NCBI GenBank assembly: GCA_022009815.1
Contig: CP091725.1
Coordinates: 868,001 to 932,000 of the forward strand
Reading direction: 5' to 3'
Length of the DNA stretch: 64,000 bases
From: Bacteroidales bacterium
Lineage (GTDB): Bacteria > Bacteroidota > Bacteroidia > Bacteroidales > Muribaculaceae
A program made the position numbers and the translations under genes. Numbering within the stretch: position 1 is the stretch's first letter; each line of letters opens with the position of its first letter. Under the pieces are notes generated by a model. The model had not been told where the DNA came from. It ran no database searches and saw only the letters and a list, made by a program, of their open reading frames with translations. This document shows positions 47,441-57,467 of the stretch, in pieces.

Positions 47441-48710
47441 AAATTAAATGATTAATACGTTCATCCCACACAAGTAACAGTGGTATAATAATCCATATTG
47501 GAGTTACATAATATAAAGGAACAATCGTCATGCTGTTGACAAGTATAAAGATTATTAAAGTTCTTTTTTCTGTAGTATGACTATTGATAAATAATAATAA
47601 CCACCAACCCAAAAACAGAAAAAGGCCTACAGCACCAAAATCAAACAATATCTGCAAGAAATTATTGTGCGGAGAAAAAAGGATTCCGCTCAGTGATGCC
47701 ATTCTATCGGCAGCGCCACAACCTGCACCAAATAAATGAATTAATGTATCTTTTTGCAAAAATGTTCCCAGACCCGCAGCCCAAATAACAGTTCTACCTG
47801 ATCCGCTTGACATGTCTTCGGACATAAACCGCCTGATGACATTGTCTAACAATCCAACATGGAGAGCAAGCATAAAGACTAAGCCTACACAAATAGCAAT
47901 GCCTACTATTTTAGGCGAAAATATGGCTTTTTTATAATAGAACGCCAATGCTATGCCCAATGACAAAATAGCTCCACGCGACACAAGCAGAGTTAGGCAT
48001 ATGAAAAATATGCTTAAAACAATAAGATAAAATCTCTTTTCACCGGATTTTGAAGTCCTGGAGTATCTGAATGCTGACAGCAAAAATACAATCCCTATGA
48101 AAAAGGAAAGATAATTGGAATCTTTCCAAGCTAATCTTTGAGTATCTCCAGATGACGTTGCATAATCAGCAACCAAGTTATCATAATTGTATAAACTAAT
48201 CAAACATGAACAGCACATTGTAATAATAATACAATTTATGAGGGGCTGAATATATTCATCATCTGTCAAATTAAGAACTAATAGATAGACTATCGAAAAG
48301 GTGATGGATAATAAGAACGAAATATTCCCATAAAACACAGTATTTGCAAATACATATAGTGCAAATAAGACTAATAATCTCCAATTCTGTCTATCGAAGC
48401 TCCTATAAGCGGGGTTTTGTGTGTGGCGCAGTTGAATGTATCCAAATAGAAGGATTGCTATATGGAACCATAATGTATTTGGTAAGAATTCGCCAAATAT
48501 GGTTGAAAAGCGTTCAGTTATCAAGTTAATAGCGGTAAAAATGGGTATTAGCTTGACGTATGAGGCACAAAAGAGGAAATAGACTACAATATATACTAAT
48601 CTAAGTGATGTCGGAGGTGATGTGTTTATAGAAACATGCACCAACTCCGACATCAGAACAAATGCCATGAACCATTTTAGGGGCGCTGAATTAACTTTTG
48701 AAAAAATCAT
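47433..48710 (-). CDS. wzy: O-antigen polymerase (Wzy type)
   Basis: A 425-residue integral membrane protein with about twelve hydrophobic segments and a large periplasmic loop containing GSGRTVIWAAGLGTFLQKDT, IHLFGAGCGAADRMASLSG and FSPHNNFLQILFDFGAVGLF, the H-N-N-x-L and R-x5-G patterns of the O-antigen ligase/polymerase superfamily. It polymerises lipid-linked repeat units in the periplasm. A ligase role cannot be excluded, but beside a wzx gene the polymerase reading is more likely. Confidence 0.8.
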   Translation of the reverse strand: MIFSKVNSAPLKWFMAFVLMSELVHVSINTSPPTSLRLVYIVVYFLFCASYVKLIPIFTAINLITERFSTIFGEFLPNTLWFHIAILLFGYIQLRHTQNPAYRSFDRQNWRLLVLFALYVFANTVFYGNISFLLSITFSIVYLLVLNLTDDEYIQPLINCIIITMCCSCLISLYNYDNLVADYATSSGDTQRLAWKDSNYLSFFIGIVFLLSAFRYSRTSKSGEKRFYLIVLSIFFICLTLLVSRGAILSLGIALAFYYKKAIFSPKIVGIAICVGLVFMLALHVGLLDNVIRRFMSEDMSSGSGRTVIWAAGLGTFLQKDTLIHLFGAGCGAADRMASLSGILFSPHNNFLQILFDFGAVGLFLFLGWWLLLFINSHTTEKRTLIIFILVNSMTIVPLYYVTPIWIIIPLLLVWDERINHLIYG

Positions 48711-48719
48711 TGGTGAATT

Positions 48720-50195
48720 TTAGCGAAATAAATGAACCTTTCTTAATAGATTTATCACCTTTGCCCTATCTATAATGAATATATTTATATATACTTCCCA
48801 AGAGTAAACCAGAAGCAAATATATTATAGACAGCATTATACAGTTTATTAAAGACAGTTCGTGAAATATATTAATAAGCGTCAAAGGGAGCAGCAAAAAA
48901 GCAGATATTCCAAGCAATTTGAAGATTTCTTTTGTTGGGAAATAATTAATCAATGATGAATTTAAAATCTTACATTCAAAAAATATTTGAAATAGCTTAG
49001 GCAACATTGTATTAAGCATTGCACTTGAAATAGCCCCCCATATCCCATATCTGTTTATTAAAACAAATGTCATTGGAATACAAATGATAGAGGATAAAGC
49101 AAAAGCTTTCATTGATAATTTAGTTTTACCAACAGCTCTCAGAATAGTACCACTACCAACCATTCCCAAAATAAAGGTCAAAACATACAACCTGAAAAAA
49201 GGAACTGCGTCCATGTATTTTTCTGAAAAAAGGAAATGGACAATTTGTGGAGAAAACAAACAGACCACACCTATTAAAGGAAGCGAAAAAGATAAAGTCT
49301 GTACTACAAACCGCTGGTATAAATTTTTCACTTGCTCTATAGTCCCGTTTTTATACTCGGTAGCCATATTCATTACATTGACTTGGCACAAGGCATCATA
49401 AATTTGCATGATACCTGGAATTCCAAAAAAAGCAATACTATATACGGCATATTCCTCTACACTCAAATAATTAACACAAACTAATTTGTCTATCTGATTA
49501 CAAGTTGTAGATAATATAACTGCAATTCCAAAAGGAAATGCATATTGGAATTGCTCTTTTAGCAATGAAAATGAAAAGAAATCTTCTCTATGTTTTATGG
49601 GATAAGACTTTAAAATATACCCCAGCACTATAATGAATAATAATATATTCAGCAGCAAAAGAGAACCTAATATTCCTTGAATGGTTTTAAAAATAAGAGC
49701 AAATGAAATTACCGCTACTATTTTCAATATAATTCCTGCCGGATGATATACCATTGCCAATATTTTATCTTTACGAACCACTGAAAGCGGATCTACCAGG
49801 TTAGATGGCATAAAAAAGATAATACTGGCTATAACTATAAACAAGTTGTCACTTAACACCACGTTTTTCAACAGCCAATTATTTATGGATGGAACGAACA
49901 GTAAAGAAGAACCAGCTATACCCAATAGAAGCAATACTATAAATGAGTTCCAAATAATCTGCTTTTGCCTTAAAGAAGAGCTATTCGGATAAAAATAATA
50001 TGGATTGGACTGAATGCCAAAACACAAAACTGATCCAACAAAACCCTGAACCAAATAGAATTGTGCATATGTGCCATAATCAGCTTTGGATAAATAGCGA
50101 GTCAAAAACACTGGCATTACAAACTGCGCAGCCATAGCGACAATTTTGCCAATGGAGACATAAAGAGCGAAACGGTTACTGTTTGTTTTTGACAT
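48720..50195 (-). CDS. wzx: lipid-linked oligosaccharide flippase (Wzx type)
   Basis: About 490 residues from the MSKTNSNRF start, with roughly fourteen transmembrane helices in the MVF/polysaccharide-biosynthesis pattern (VMPVFLTRYLSKADYGTYAQ near the start, YAFPFGIAVILSTTCNQIDK in the middle, GTILRAVGKTKLSMKAFALS later). It flips the lipid-linked unit across the inner membrane. The upstream start at 50231 would overlap the acetyltransferase gene more deeply; the later ATG still overlaps it by 20 bases. Frame intact. Confidence 0.87.
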   Translation of the reverse strand: MSKTNSNRFALYVSIGKIVAMAAQFVMPVFLTRYLSKADYGTYAQFYLVQGFVGSVLCFGIQSNPYYFYPNSSSLRQKQIIWNSFIVLLLLGIAGSSLLFVPSINNWLLKNVVLSDNLFIVIASIIFFMPSNLVDPLSVVRKDKILAMVYHPAGIILKIVAVISFALIFKTIQGILGSLLLLNILLFIIVLGYILKSYPIKHREDFFSFSLLKEQFQYAFPFGIAVILSTTCNQIDKLVCVNYLSVEEYAVYSIAFFGIPGIMQIYDALCQVNVMNMATEYKNGTIEQVKNLYQRFVVQTLSFSLPLIGVVCLFSPQIVHFLFSEKYMDAVPFFRLYVLTFILGMVGSGTILRAVGKTKLSMKAFALSSIICIPMTFVLINRYGIWGAISSAMLNTMLPKLFQIFFECKILNSSLINYFPTKEIFKLLGISAFLLLPLTLINIFHELSLINCIMLSIIYLLLVYSWEVYINIFIIDRAKVINLLRKVHLFR

Positions 50196-50818
50196 ATTCA
50201 TTATACCCCTTACAAGATATAGGTGCTTCAATCTTATCTATATCTGTTTTTAATATTTTGGCAGGATTACCTCCAGCAATGCAATTCGCTGGAACATTTT
50301 TAGTTACAACGGAACATGCCGCTATAATAGAATTATCACCAATGGTTACCCCTTTTTGAATTCTAACGTTAGTACCTATCCAACAGTTTTTTCCTATAAA
50401 AATTGGTGCATTATCTGAATGTTTCCATCGTCTTGAATCGTCATGTTCTCCTGTTGTCCTCATATATAAGCGAAAATCAGGATTAATGGGATGATTATTA
50501 TTATCGCAAATCACAGTATTGTCCGCAATAGCAGTATAATCGTCAATATATACACTATTCGTACATAATATTTTAGAATTGACTCCAATTTTAGTACATT
50601 TCCCAAAATAGATTTTCCCATGATTTTGAGAATGCAAAATACCATGAATCCATGAATCACTTGAAATTATTATATCTTCTTTTTGAAGAACCATCTAATA
50701 ACGAAACTATACTATTAATTCCGAAAATATGATTACTTCCTAGCAATGTTGTTTTTGAAACAAACATTTTTTTTCTACGCTTTAAACGCAAACATTGTAT
50801 TAGCTTGTTGATAAACAT
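50176..50818 (-). CDS. hexapeptide-repeat acetyltransferase, frameshifted
   Basis: The start at 50818 gives MFINKLIQCLRLKRRKKMFV and SKTTLLGSNHIFGINSIVSL; the frame breaks at the run of T at 50680-50684 and continues as EDIIISSDSWIHGILHSQNH. Left-handed beta-helix repeats follow (CNNNHPINPD-type NDNNNHPINPDFRL region, IGKNCWIGTNVRIQKGVTIG, DNSIIAACSVVTKNVPANCI). Restored length is about 213 residues. It is probably a sugar O-acetyltransferase of the maltose-acetyltransferase/WbbJ type acting on the glycan. Confidence 0.8.
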
Positions 50819-50840
50819 AAATTTAAATTATATATAACAT

Positions 50841-51218
50841 TTATTTTATAACATACTTATTATGTACAAACTTTGAATTGTCATTATAGTTCAAAACCTT
50901 TGCAGGAACACCTCCAACAGTTGCTCCTTCCGGTACATCTTTTACTACGACTGCTCCTGCTCCAATAGTAGTATTATTACCTATATGGACATTTTCCACG
51001 ATACATACATTCGGACCGATATATACATTATCGCCAATTACGGCAGGAGTTCGTTTGTTTGTTCCGATAGAAAGGAATTGGCTTACATTTACATTATTCC
51101 CTATTACAGTTCCACCATTGATGACAATACCGATGCCATGCCCTATATAAAATCCATAACCAATTTTTGTGGTTCGTGGTATTTGGATGCCATACTTCGT
51201 TGTCATTCGTTGATGCAT
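50841..51218 (-). CDS. serine-acetyltransferase-like hexapeptide protein, short N-terminus
   Basis: A 125-residue left-handed beta-helix protein (GIQIPRTTKIGYGFYIGHGI, VIGNNVNVSQFLSIGTNKRT, VIGDNVYIGPNVCIVENVHI, GAGAVVVKDVPEGATVGGVP). The family is normally about 180 residues, with a helical N-terminus. Upstream codons in frame (YITKTQLYNLF) look like the family but stop at a TAG near 51257, so the N-terminus is lost or broken. The 51219-51421 gap is AT-rich and holds no other gene. Glycan O-acetylation is likely. Confidence 0.7.
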   Translation of the reverse strand: MHQRMTTKYGIQIPRTTKIGYGFYIGHGIGIVINGGTVIGNNVNVSQFLSIGTNKRTPAVIGDNVYIGPNVCIVENVHIGNNTTIGAGAVVVKDVPEGATVGGVPAKVLNYNDNSKFVHNKYVIK

Positions 51219-51421
51219 AAATAGATTATATAATTGGGTTTTTGTAATATATTTCTATTTTACTATAGTTTATTTTTTGCAAGGAAGAGATCTAACATTA
51301 TCAACGGAGTAGGGTTGTGCCCATACTCGTATTGCCATATAGATAGGGCTTTGCTCCATAAATCCTTGAAGTGATTGACGTGTGTTTTCAGTGATTTTGT
51401 TTCAAATCAGTGGCAAGTTAT

Positions 51422-52622
51422 CTACTTATAAATTCCGCAGAAGTCGAGGATGATTTTGTCATCGCGGCGGGGGAGCGTCTTGAATGGGTCGTGGGCGGTG
51501 AGGAAGACTACGATGTCGGCGCGGTCGTATGCCTCGCGGTAGTCCGTCAACTTAAACACGTTATGCTCCGTCACGTTAGGCTCAACGACAAGGATGTCGG
51601 CGTTGTTGCAGCTTTGCATCACTTTTGTGGTGATGTATTTCGCCGGCGATTCGCGGAGGTCGTCGATGTTTGGCTTGAACGCGAGTCCCATCATTGCGAC
51701 TGTTGGCTTGCGGTGGTTTTCGAGTTCGAAGCGGAGCATTGCGTTCTCCACTTTTTCGGCACACCAGAATGCCTTGTAGTTGTTGATTTCGCGCGCTTTT
51801 GCAATCAGCTGGCTCTCAACGGGGAAGTCGGCTGTGATGAAGTATGGGTCGACGGCGATGCAGTGTCCGCCCACTCCGCAGCCCGGCTGCAGGATGTTGA
51901 CGCGCGGATGCTTGTTTGCGAGGGCTATGAGCTCCCACACGTTGATGCCCGCCTTGTCGCAGATGAGCGACAACTCGTTGGCGAAGGCAATCTGCACGTC
52001 GCGCGAGGAGTTTTCGGTGAGTTTGCACATCTCTGCCGTCTTGCAGTTTGTGCGGTGGAGCGTGCCTTGCACGAATTGGCTGTAGAATGCGATTGCCTTG
52101 TCGGTCGAGGCTTCGTCCATACCGCCGATCACGCGGTCGTTGTGCACAAGTTCGTAGATTACGTTGCCCGGCAGCACGCGCTCGGGCAGTATGCTATATG
52201 GATTTTTCCGCTAAGCTCGGGGCGGAGTTCGAAAATGAGTTTCGCCATCTTGTCGGTTGTTCCGACTGGCGATGTCGACTCGATGACGTAGAGGTCGCCT
52301 TCCTTAAGGAATGGGATGACGGCGCGTGTGGCAGCCTCGACGTATGATATGTCGGGCTCGTGGTTGCCCTTGAACGGCGTAGGCACCACCATGAAGTATG
52401 CGTCGCTCACCTCGGGGGTGGTGCTTGCATGGAGGGCGCCTGAGCGCACCACGTCCTGCAGCATTTCTTCCATGCCCGGCTCCACGATGTGGAGGTGTCC
52501 CTGATTTGTCATTTCCACTACTTTGGGGTTGATGTCAACACCCGTTACCTGCACGCCATGCTTGGCGGCAATAATCGCTGTGGGCAGGCCGATATAGCCC
52601 AACCCCATAAACATGCTTTCAT
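51422..52622 (-). CDS. wecC: UDP-N-acetyl-D-mannosamine dehydrogenase, frameshifted twice
   Basis: The start at 52622 gives MKACFMGLGYIGLPTAIIAA once a missing T at 52609-52611 is restored. A second break at 52184-52186 joins HIAYCPERVLPGNVIYELVH. The NAD-binding GLGYIGLP, the PTPFKG loop, CKTAEMCKLTENSSRDVQIA, and the active-site GCGVGGHCIAVDPYF with its catalytic Cys are all present. Restored length is 400 residues. It oxidises UDP-ManNAc to the uronic acid, which fits the GT26 domain at the end of the operon. The G+C content here is higher than in the neighbouring wzx-wzy part. Confidence 0.88.
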
Positions 52623-52684
52623 TGAATTGTGTAATTAAAAGTAGAAGTCATTTTTTGGAATATCCGCGCATGCGGACGCTGCCG

Positions 52685-53857
52685 TCATCGCAGACAGACG
52701 GCGTAGAGGAGTGTGCGCCAACGGCGTGCGCGCACGGAGGCGAGAATCTCGCCTATGATTGCAGCTCCCTCCGCGGCAAGTGCCTCGGGAGCGAGGGTGG
52801 CGGATGTGAGCATCGCGCCTTCGAAGCGTGTATGTCCGCTGCCCTCAACGGCTGAGGCGAAAGCCGTCAGTCCGTAGCGTTGCAGCTTGTCGATGAGGGC
52901 TGTGCGCTGCGATGGCGCAAGGGCACATATCGCCGTGGCAAACTCGCCCCAGCAGGCGGCTGTGCTGTGGTCGGGATGTTCCGCCACATGGGCTGTGAAG
53001 CGGTCGTCGCCGAGCGCGGCTGGCAACCGATGTTCAACGAAGGAGGAATGACGCAGCGTGCCTGTCTCGGCGGTGGGCGTAAGGAAGCGGCGCAGCGGAG
53101 CGTTGCCCACGATGCTGTCGATGCGTTTGCGGTCGGAGGCGCAGAAATGTGCCAGCGAACGGGCGTCGGCACGGTCGGCGTCGGTAAACGCCGCGGGCAT
53201 CCCGGCAGCACCGGTCATTATGTCGCGCAGACGGTCGCAGGCGTCGTCGACGTGTCCTGCTTCCTCCAGACGCGCGCGCAGGCTGTCGGAAATGCGCAGC
53301 TGCAGGCTCGTCTCGGTCGAGGCGTGATGGTTTTCAACCACCGCCACGTCGTAGCGCATCACGTTAGACAACGCGATGGCCATCGATCCCACCTTGAAAA
53401 TCAGTTTGTTGTCGCCGCCGATTTCGCGGATATAGCCTTCGTAGCCGGCAAACGGACCGCTCATGATGCGTATGCGGTCGGCAGATGTGAAGTTGCAGAA
53501 TGGGGAGCGGAGCATCATCAGTTGCCCGGCGGTGTTGTCGTTGAACAGGCGGAAGGCTGTCATCTCGCTGTCGGCCACCACCATGGCGTCTTTCTCCTTG
53601 CGCGACGAGTCGACCATCAGACGCGCCGCGCCGCTCTTTTCGCGCAGCAGCGCCACAAGCTGGTTCTTGTTGCCGCGCACGAATACGAGTCCTGGCATGG
53701 TCAGCGCCATACGGCTCACGCGCTGTCCGCCGACGATGGCAAACTGCTGTCGCATCGGCAGATAGGTGTCGGCAACCGCCGGCTCTCTGTCGAGCAAAGC
53801 CTTCAGCATCTTCTCGCCTCGTGGCTGAGTGTGGACCACATACCAGTTCTCGCTCAT
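52685..53857 (-). CDS. UpxY-type NusG-like antiterminator with long C-terminal extension
   Basis: Start ATG 53857 gives SENWYVVHTQPRGEKMLKAL, the NGN domain of UpxY/NusG paralogues, up to about residue 110. A KOW domain follows (DRIRIMSGPFAGYEGYIREI). Residues from about 190 to 390 form an Ala- and Arg-rich helical extension without a family I know (SLRARLEEAGHVDDACDRLR, LAPEALAAEGAAIIGEILAS). Classic UpxY is some 170-200 residues, so this protein is about twice that. In Bacteroides, UpxY genes open capsule operons and let polymerase pass leader terminators, and UpxZ is a separate gene; no upxZ is seen here. A leader terminator lies 56 bases upstream. Confidence 0.83.
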   Translation of the reverse strand: MSENWYVVHTQPRGEKMLKALLDREPAVADTYLPMRQQFAIVGGQRVSRMALTMPGLVFVRGNKNQLVALLREKSGAARLMVDSSRKEKDAMVVADSEMTAFRLFNDNTAGQLMMLRSPFCNFTSADRIRIMSGPFAGYEGYIREIGGDNKLIFKVGSMAIALSNVMRYDVAVVENHHASTETSLQLRISDSLRARLEEAGHVDDACDRLRDIMTGAAGMPAAFTDADRADARSLAHFCASDRKRIDSIVGNAPLRRFLTPTAETGTLRHSSFVEHRLPAALGDDRFTAHVAEHPDHSTAACWGEFATAICALAPSQRTALIDKLQRYGLTAFASAVEGSGHTRFEGAMLTSATLAPEALAAEGAAIIGEILASVRARRWRTLLYAVCLR

Positions 53858-53912
53858 TCTGTCTTGTTTAAACACGTATTCCCCGGCAAGGCATACGCCT
53901 CCCGAGGTAATC

Positions 53913-53967
53913 AAAAAAACTGCAGAGTCTCCGATGGCGTTACAATACGCGCGGCATCGAAGGCAGT
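53913..53967 (-). terminator. leader terminator before the UpxY-type gene
   Basis: On the minus strand ACTGC with CTTCGATG pairs to CATCGGAG and GCAGT (one five-base bulge, one wobble), followed at once by seven T (53913-53919). It lies between the operon promoter and the UpxY start codon and is a likely target of antitermination. Confidence 0.6.
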
Positions 53968-54066
53968 GCCTCTATGTCCTTGTTAAGCCCGGCAACGACA
54001 GCCGGTAAAGACACTTGCTTCATCATCTAATCTTTCGTGGCGCAACGTGATGCACCCAATCTTCCG

Positions 54067-54098
54067 CAAAGATATATAATTATTCTATATTTTGCAAA
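54067..54098 (-). promoter_or_regulatory. promoter of the polysaccharide operon
   Basis: TATCTTTG (54067-54074) and TTTG (54095-54098) on the minus strand, 20 bases apart, an exact consensus. It gives a leader of about 200 bases before the UpxY-type gene. No invertible repeats flank it that I can see. Confidence 0.85.
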
Positions 54099-54105
54099 AT
54101 AAATC

Positions 54106-55102
54106 TTATCTCACCTCGGCGCGGAGATGGTATTCGTTGCGCAGACGCTCGAAAGCGTCGGGATTGGCGCGCAGACGCCGGGTGTCGGCGAGAGGGTCGT
54201 AGGAGCGCATAATCGTGTCGACGCTGTCTACGTCGGCGCCGAGCAGCGGAGCGGCTGGATGCGGCTTGTCGTCGACCGCCACGCCATAGTGGCGTTCAAA
54301 TGCCTCGAGAGCCATCGCCGTGGCGCGCTGCTTGCCTTCTGCCGAATATCCTGCGATGTGGGGCGTCGCCACGAAGGCGCGCTCGAGCAGCACGGGGTTT
54401 ATGCGCGGCTCGTTCTCCCAGCAGTCGATTGCCACCGCCATCTCTCCGCCGTCGACGGCTTTGAGCAGCGCCTGCTCGTCGACGATGCCTCCGCGCGCAC
54501 TGTTGACGAGCAGACGGCAGCGGCTTAGACTTTCAAGGAAACGACTGTCGGCGATGTGCCATGTGGCGTCGGCGCCACTGCGGGTGAGCGGTGTGTGGAA
54601 CGTTATCACGTCTGCCTCGCGCGCCACGGTGGCGAGGTCGACAAAATCGCCTCCCTCACGGCGCTGACGCGGCGGATCGCACCGCAGCACGCGCATGCCG
54701 AGGCGCTCGCCCCAGCGCGCCACGATGCCGCCCACGTGTCCCACACCAACCACGCCGAGCGTCAAGCCACGCACGTCGCCTCCGAAGCGGCTGCCTATGA
54801 CGGCATGCACATACTGCGCCACGGCTGGGGCGTTGCATCCCGGGGCGTTGGCCACGTCGATGCCCGCGCCGCGACACCACTGAAGGTCGATATGGTCGGT
54901 GCCGATAGTGGCTGTGGCTACAAACTTCACGCTGCTGCCGTCGAGCAGCGACGCGTCGCAGCGGGTGCGTGTGCGCACAAAGTGCGTCGGCGCGGTGCAC
55001 GGCATCGGCTGTGATTCCAGACGCCGGCAAATATGCCACATCACCGAATTTTTCAAGCAAACCCTTGATATACGGGATGTTTGCCTCAACGATTATTCTC
55101 AT
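54106..55102 (-). CDS. pdxB: erythronate-4-phosphate dehydrogenase, frameshifted
   Basis: Start ATG 55102 gives RIIVEANIPYIKGLLEKFGD. Two bases are missing at 54979-54981; the restored frame reads DALFVRTRTRCDASLLDGSS. The 2-hydroxyacid dehydrogenase core follows: IGTDHIDLQWCRGAGIDVAN, LGVVGVGHVGGIVARWGERL, TFHTPLTRSGADATWHIADS, CRLLVNSARGGIVDEQALLK, WENEPRINPVLLERAFVATPH with the catalytic Arg-Glu-His set. Restored length is 332 residues. It acts in pyridoxal phosphate synthesis. It overlaps the upstream DUF6427 gene by four bases. Confidence 0.9.
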
Positions 55103-56104
55103 ATCAGTTGCAATAAGTTCAACAGGTTGTAGATGACCGCCGGCGACAGGGCGACGCAGACAGCCATAAGTGCGAAAAACACGATGTAGAGCTTCGGCAT
55201 CTTGCGGATGGTGAAGAAATGCGCCACCTGCACCGCCGCAAGCATGTTTGCCACCACCGCATACGCTTCAGCATGGCTCACGTCTGCCACCATAAACAGC
55301 ACCGTGGCTACAGCCATCACGTTGACAAACCCATTGTAGGCACGCAGTTGCTGGCGGTAGGATATCAGCGTCAACGCGTTGGAGAGTCCGAATATCGTGC
55401 CCACAGCCACCATAAACATCGGCTGGAGCAGCAGCCCGGCGTCCACTCCGCCGCGGAGCGTGGCTATGCCGCCAAGCAGGTCGGGCAGGCGCACCTGCGC
55501 CGGGTCGATCCATCCAAACGCCGTGGCCGTCCACACGGGCACCACGATGCCCACAAGCACGGCGAGCAGCGTGCGCAGTGTGAAGATGCGCATCTGGAAA
55601 TCCCACGATAAACACCGGTATATAGAGCGCGAACACAAAACTCTGCATGGCGCAGACCGTAAGAATCATCGTGATGAGAAACGCCACGCTCTGGCTGTCG
55701 TGCTGCTGAAACGTGCCAAACATCACGTAGGTGCACACCACAAGCGCGAGCGCGAGCAGCGTGGGCGTGCCGAGCGACGTCGACACCACGGGGTTTGACA
55801 GCGTGGCGCAGAGAAACACGGTGACAAACATCATCGTGTGCTCGCGGATAAACACGTAGGTCTTGTTGAGCCAGTTGAGCATCACGGCCGCAACAAACAC
55901 CACCACCATATTCACCGCCCACGACAATATGCCCGACGGCAGCAGGTGGTCGAGTCCGCCGCCAAACAAGCCTTCGACCGGCGGCACGGAGGGCGTGCCG
56001 AAGAAAAGCAGCATGGCGTATGCCGCCACGATGCCCACAACGGCTGTGAGCCACGTGAGCACACGGCTGTTGATGAATCTGTTGATTGCCGCCTCGCCCA
56101 TCAC
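55099..56104 (-). CDS. DUF6427-like integral membrane protein, frameshifted
   Basis: About eight hydrophobic segments (VLTWLTAVVGIVAAYAMLLF, VVVFVAAVMLNWLNKTYVFI, SVAFLITMILTVCAMQSFVF and others). Two bases are missing at 55598-55600; the restored junction reads IVGFFQMRIFTLRTLLAVLV. Restored length is 335 residues. Its segment LNWLNKTYVFIREHT fits the DUF6427 family, which is of unknown function. It overlaps pdxB and the DUF4919 gene by four bases each, so all are cotranscribed. Confidence 0.75.
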
Positions 56105-56816
56105 TCGTCGCCGAATTTCTGCTGACGCACCCTCAGGATGTTTGACACATCAAACCAAAAGCCCTCGGGTCCGCCGCTTTTAGGATTCTCAAACTTGATA
56201 TAGTCAATGTCGCCCTCATACTCCAGATGTTCCGCCGCCTTGAAGTTCAAGCCGTTGGTAATCACATACTCATGCACCGGGCTGATCACCACCCACGGCT
56301 TCTCCTTAGTGCCTGTGCCGGTCGACATGATTGCCTTGATAAGATTGTTGAGACGCGACTGCATGATTGCCGCACGGGTGTATTTCTGACGCTCCTTAAG
56401 CACATAGATGTAATATTCCATCTGCTTCAAGTCAAACGGATCGTCGGCGAGCGAAAGCTCCGCATATTTGATTATCGTGTCGCACTCCGCCGGAGTGTGG
56501 TGCTTCTTATAGTAGAGAGGCTGTATCTTTTTTGAAAATTCCGACTGGCGGTAGGGATCATAGTCCTCCGAAAACACATATCCGAGATACAGATGGCGAT
56601 ATTCCTTGAGCGACATGTTGGTGTCGTTGCTCTGATACTTGCGCCACAACCGCTTGTAGTAGTAGTTTGAGCGCGGATTCTGGATATTGACGCGTATCGA
56701 GTCCATATTCACGTCGATTGGACGGAACTTGGTGTCTTTCCTGCCCTTTCGGGCACTGCGCCTGCCCAAACCCACAGCCCGGCAAACAGCATTATAACCG
56801 CTAATAACTTTCTCAT
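56101..56816 (-). CDS. DUF4919-family exported protein, frameshifted
   Basis: Start ATG 56816 gives a signal peptide (RKLLAVIMLFAGLWVWAGA). One base is missing at 56737-56739; the frame then reads KDTKFRPIDVNMDSIRVNIQ. The body holds the DUF4919 pattern YYYKRLWRKYQSNDTNMSLK, LYLGYVFSEDYDPYRQSEFS and ends KSGGPEGFWFDVSNILRVRQ. Restored length is 238 residues. Function unknown. Confidence 0.8.
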
Positions 56817-56835
56817 CTTCGTTAAAAATATTTCT

Positions 56836-57336
56836 TTAATGCGACATATTGTAGGCTGCCACAGCAACCATTATGGCGATGCCCGTAAGCGACACGCTTA
56901 TCACCGTGGGGAAGCCCTTGGCACAGACATACTGCAAAAAACGTTTCGACGGGAAACGCAGTGCCGCGCCTTTGGGTGTACGGGCGAAAAACACTCCGCC
57001 GGCAACCGCGCCTACAGCCGCACCTATCACCATCGAGGCATAGTAGCCCATCATCAGCCCGAGAAGCATGCCGGCAACCGACGTTATCAGCATCTGCGGC
57101 AGTCCCTGCGTGGCTTTGGTGAGCGCCGGCTGCTGCATGGAGTTGATGGTCACCACAATCACAACCATCACGCCCCAATAAGAAAGCGTGACGGTGGGCA
57201 CCTCCATCAGTCCGCCCCACTGCAGCAACCACAGTCCGCCATAGGAGGCAAGCACCGACGGCACATAAGGCCTGACACATAGGTAAAGCCCCAAGCCAAG
57301 CAGCATCACGCCGAGTATAGTCAACAATACGTCCAC
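56836..57336 (-). CDS. small integral membrane protein
   Basis: A 166-residue protein with four or five membrane segments (LLTILGVMLLGLGLYLCVRP, SYWGVMVVIVVTINSM, MLLGLMMGYYASMVIGAAVG, VISVSLTGIAIMVAVAAY). I recognise no family. It is the first gene of the operon that runs to pdxB, 19 bases before the DUF4919 gene. Confidence 0.7.
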   Translation of the reverse strand: MDVLLTILGVMLLGLGLYLCVRPYVPSVLASYGGLWLLQWGGLMEVPTVTLSYWGVMVVIVVTINSMQQPALTKATQGLPQMLITSVAGMLLGLMMGYYASMVIGAAVGAVAGGVFFARTPKGAALRFPSKRFLQYVCAKGFPTVISVSLTGIAIMVAVAAYNMSH

Positions 57337-57410
57337 AATCTTGCTAATTTTTGCGAAGTTAGCAATTTTCCCTCAATGCCGTGTCCCTTTTAACGTTTTA
57401 TAGCACGAAT

Positions 57411-57442
57411 CGGCGCCGTGGATAAACTTACCCACGACGCCG
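57411..57442 (-). terminator. hairpin after the third sorting-domain gene
   Basis: An 11-bp stem with one mismatch (57411-57421 with 57432-57442), 26 bases beyond the stop at 57468. The T tract is weak. Confidence 0.5.
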
Positions 57443-57467
57443 AATTTCTATAATCAGGTTGTTTTAA

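Noticed and set aside
54060..54105. Invertible (phase-variable) capsule promoter
   Set aside because: No inverted repeats of useful length flank the promoter at 54067-54098 and no invertase gene is near.
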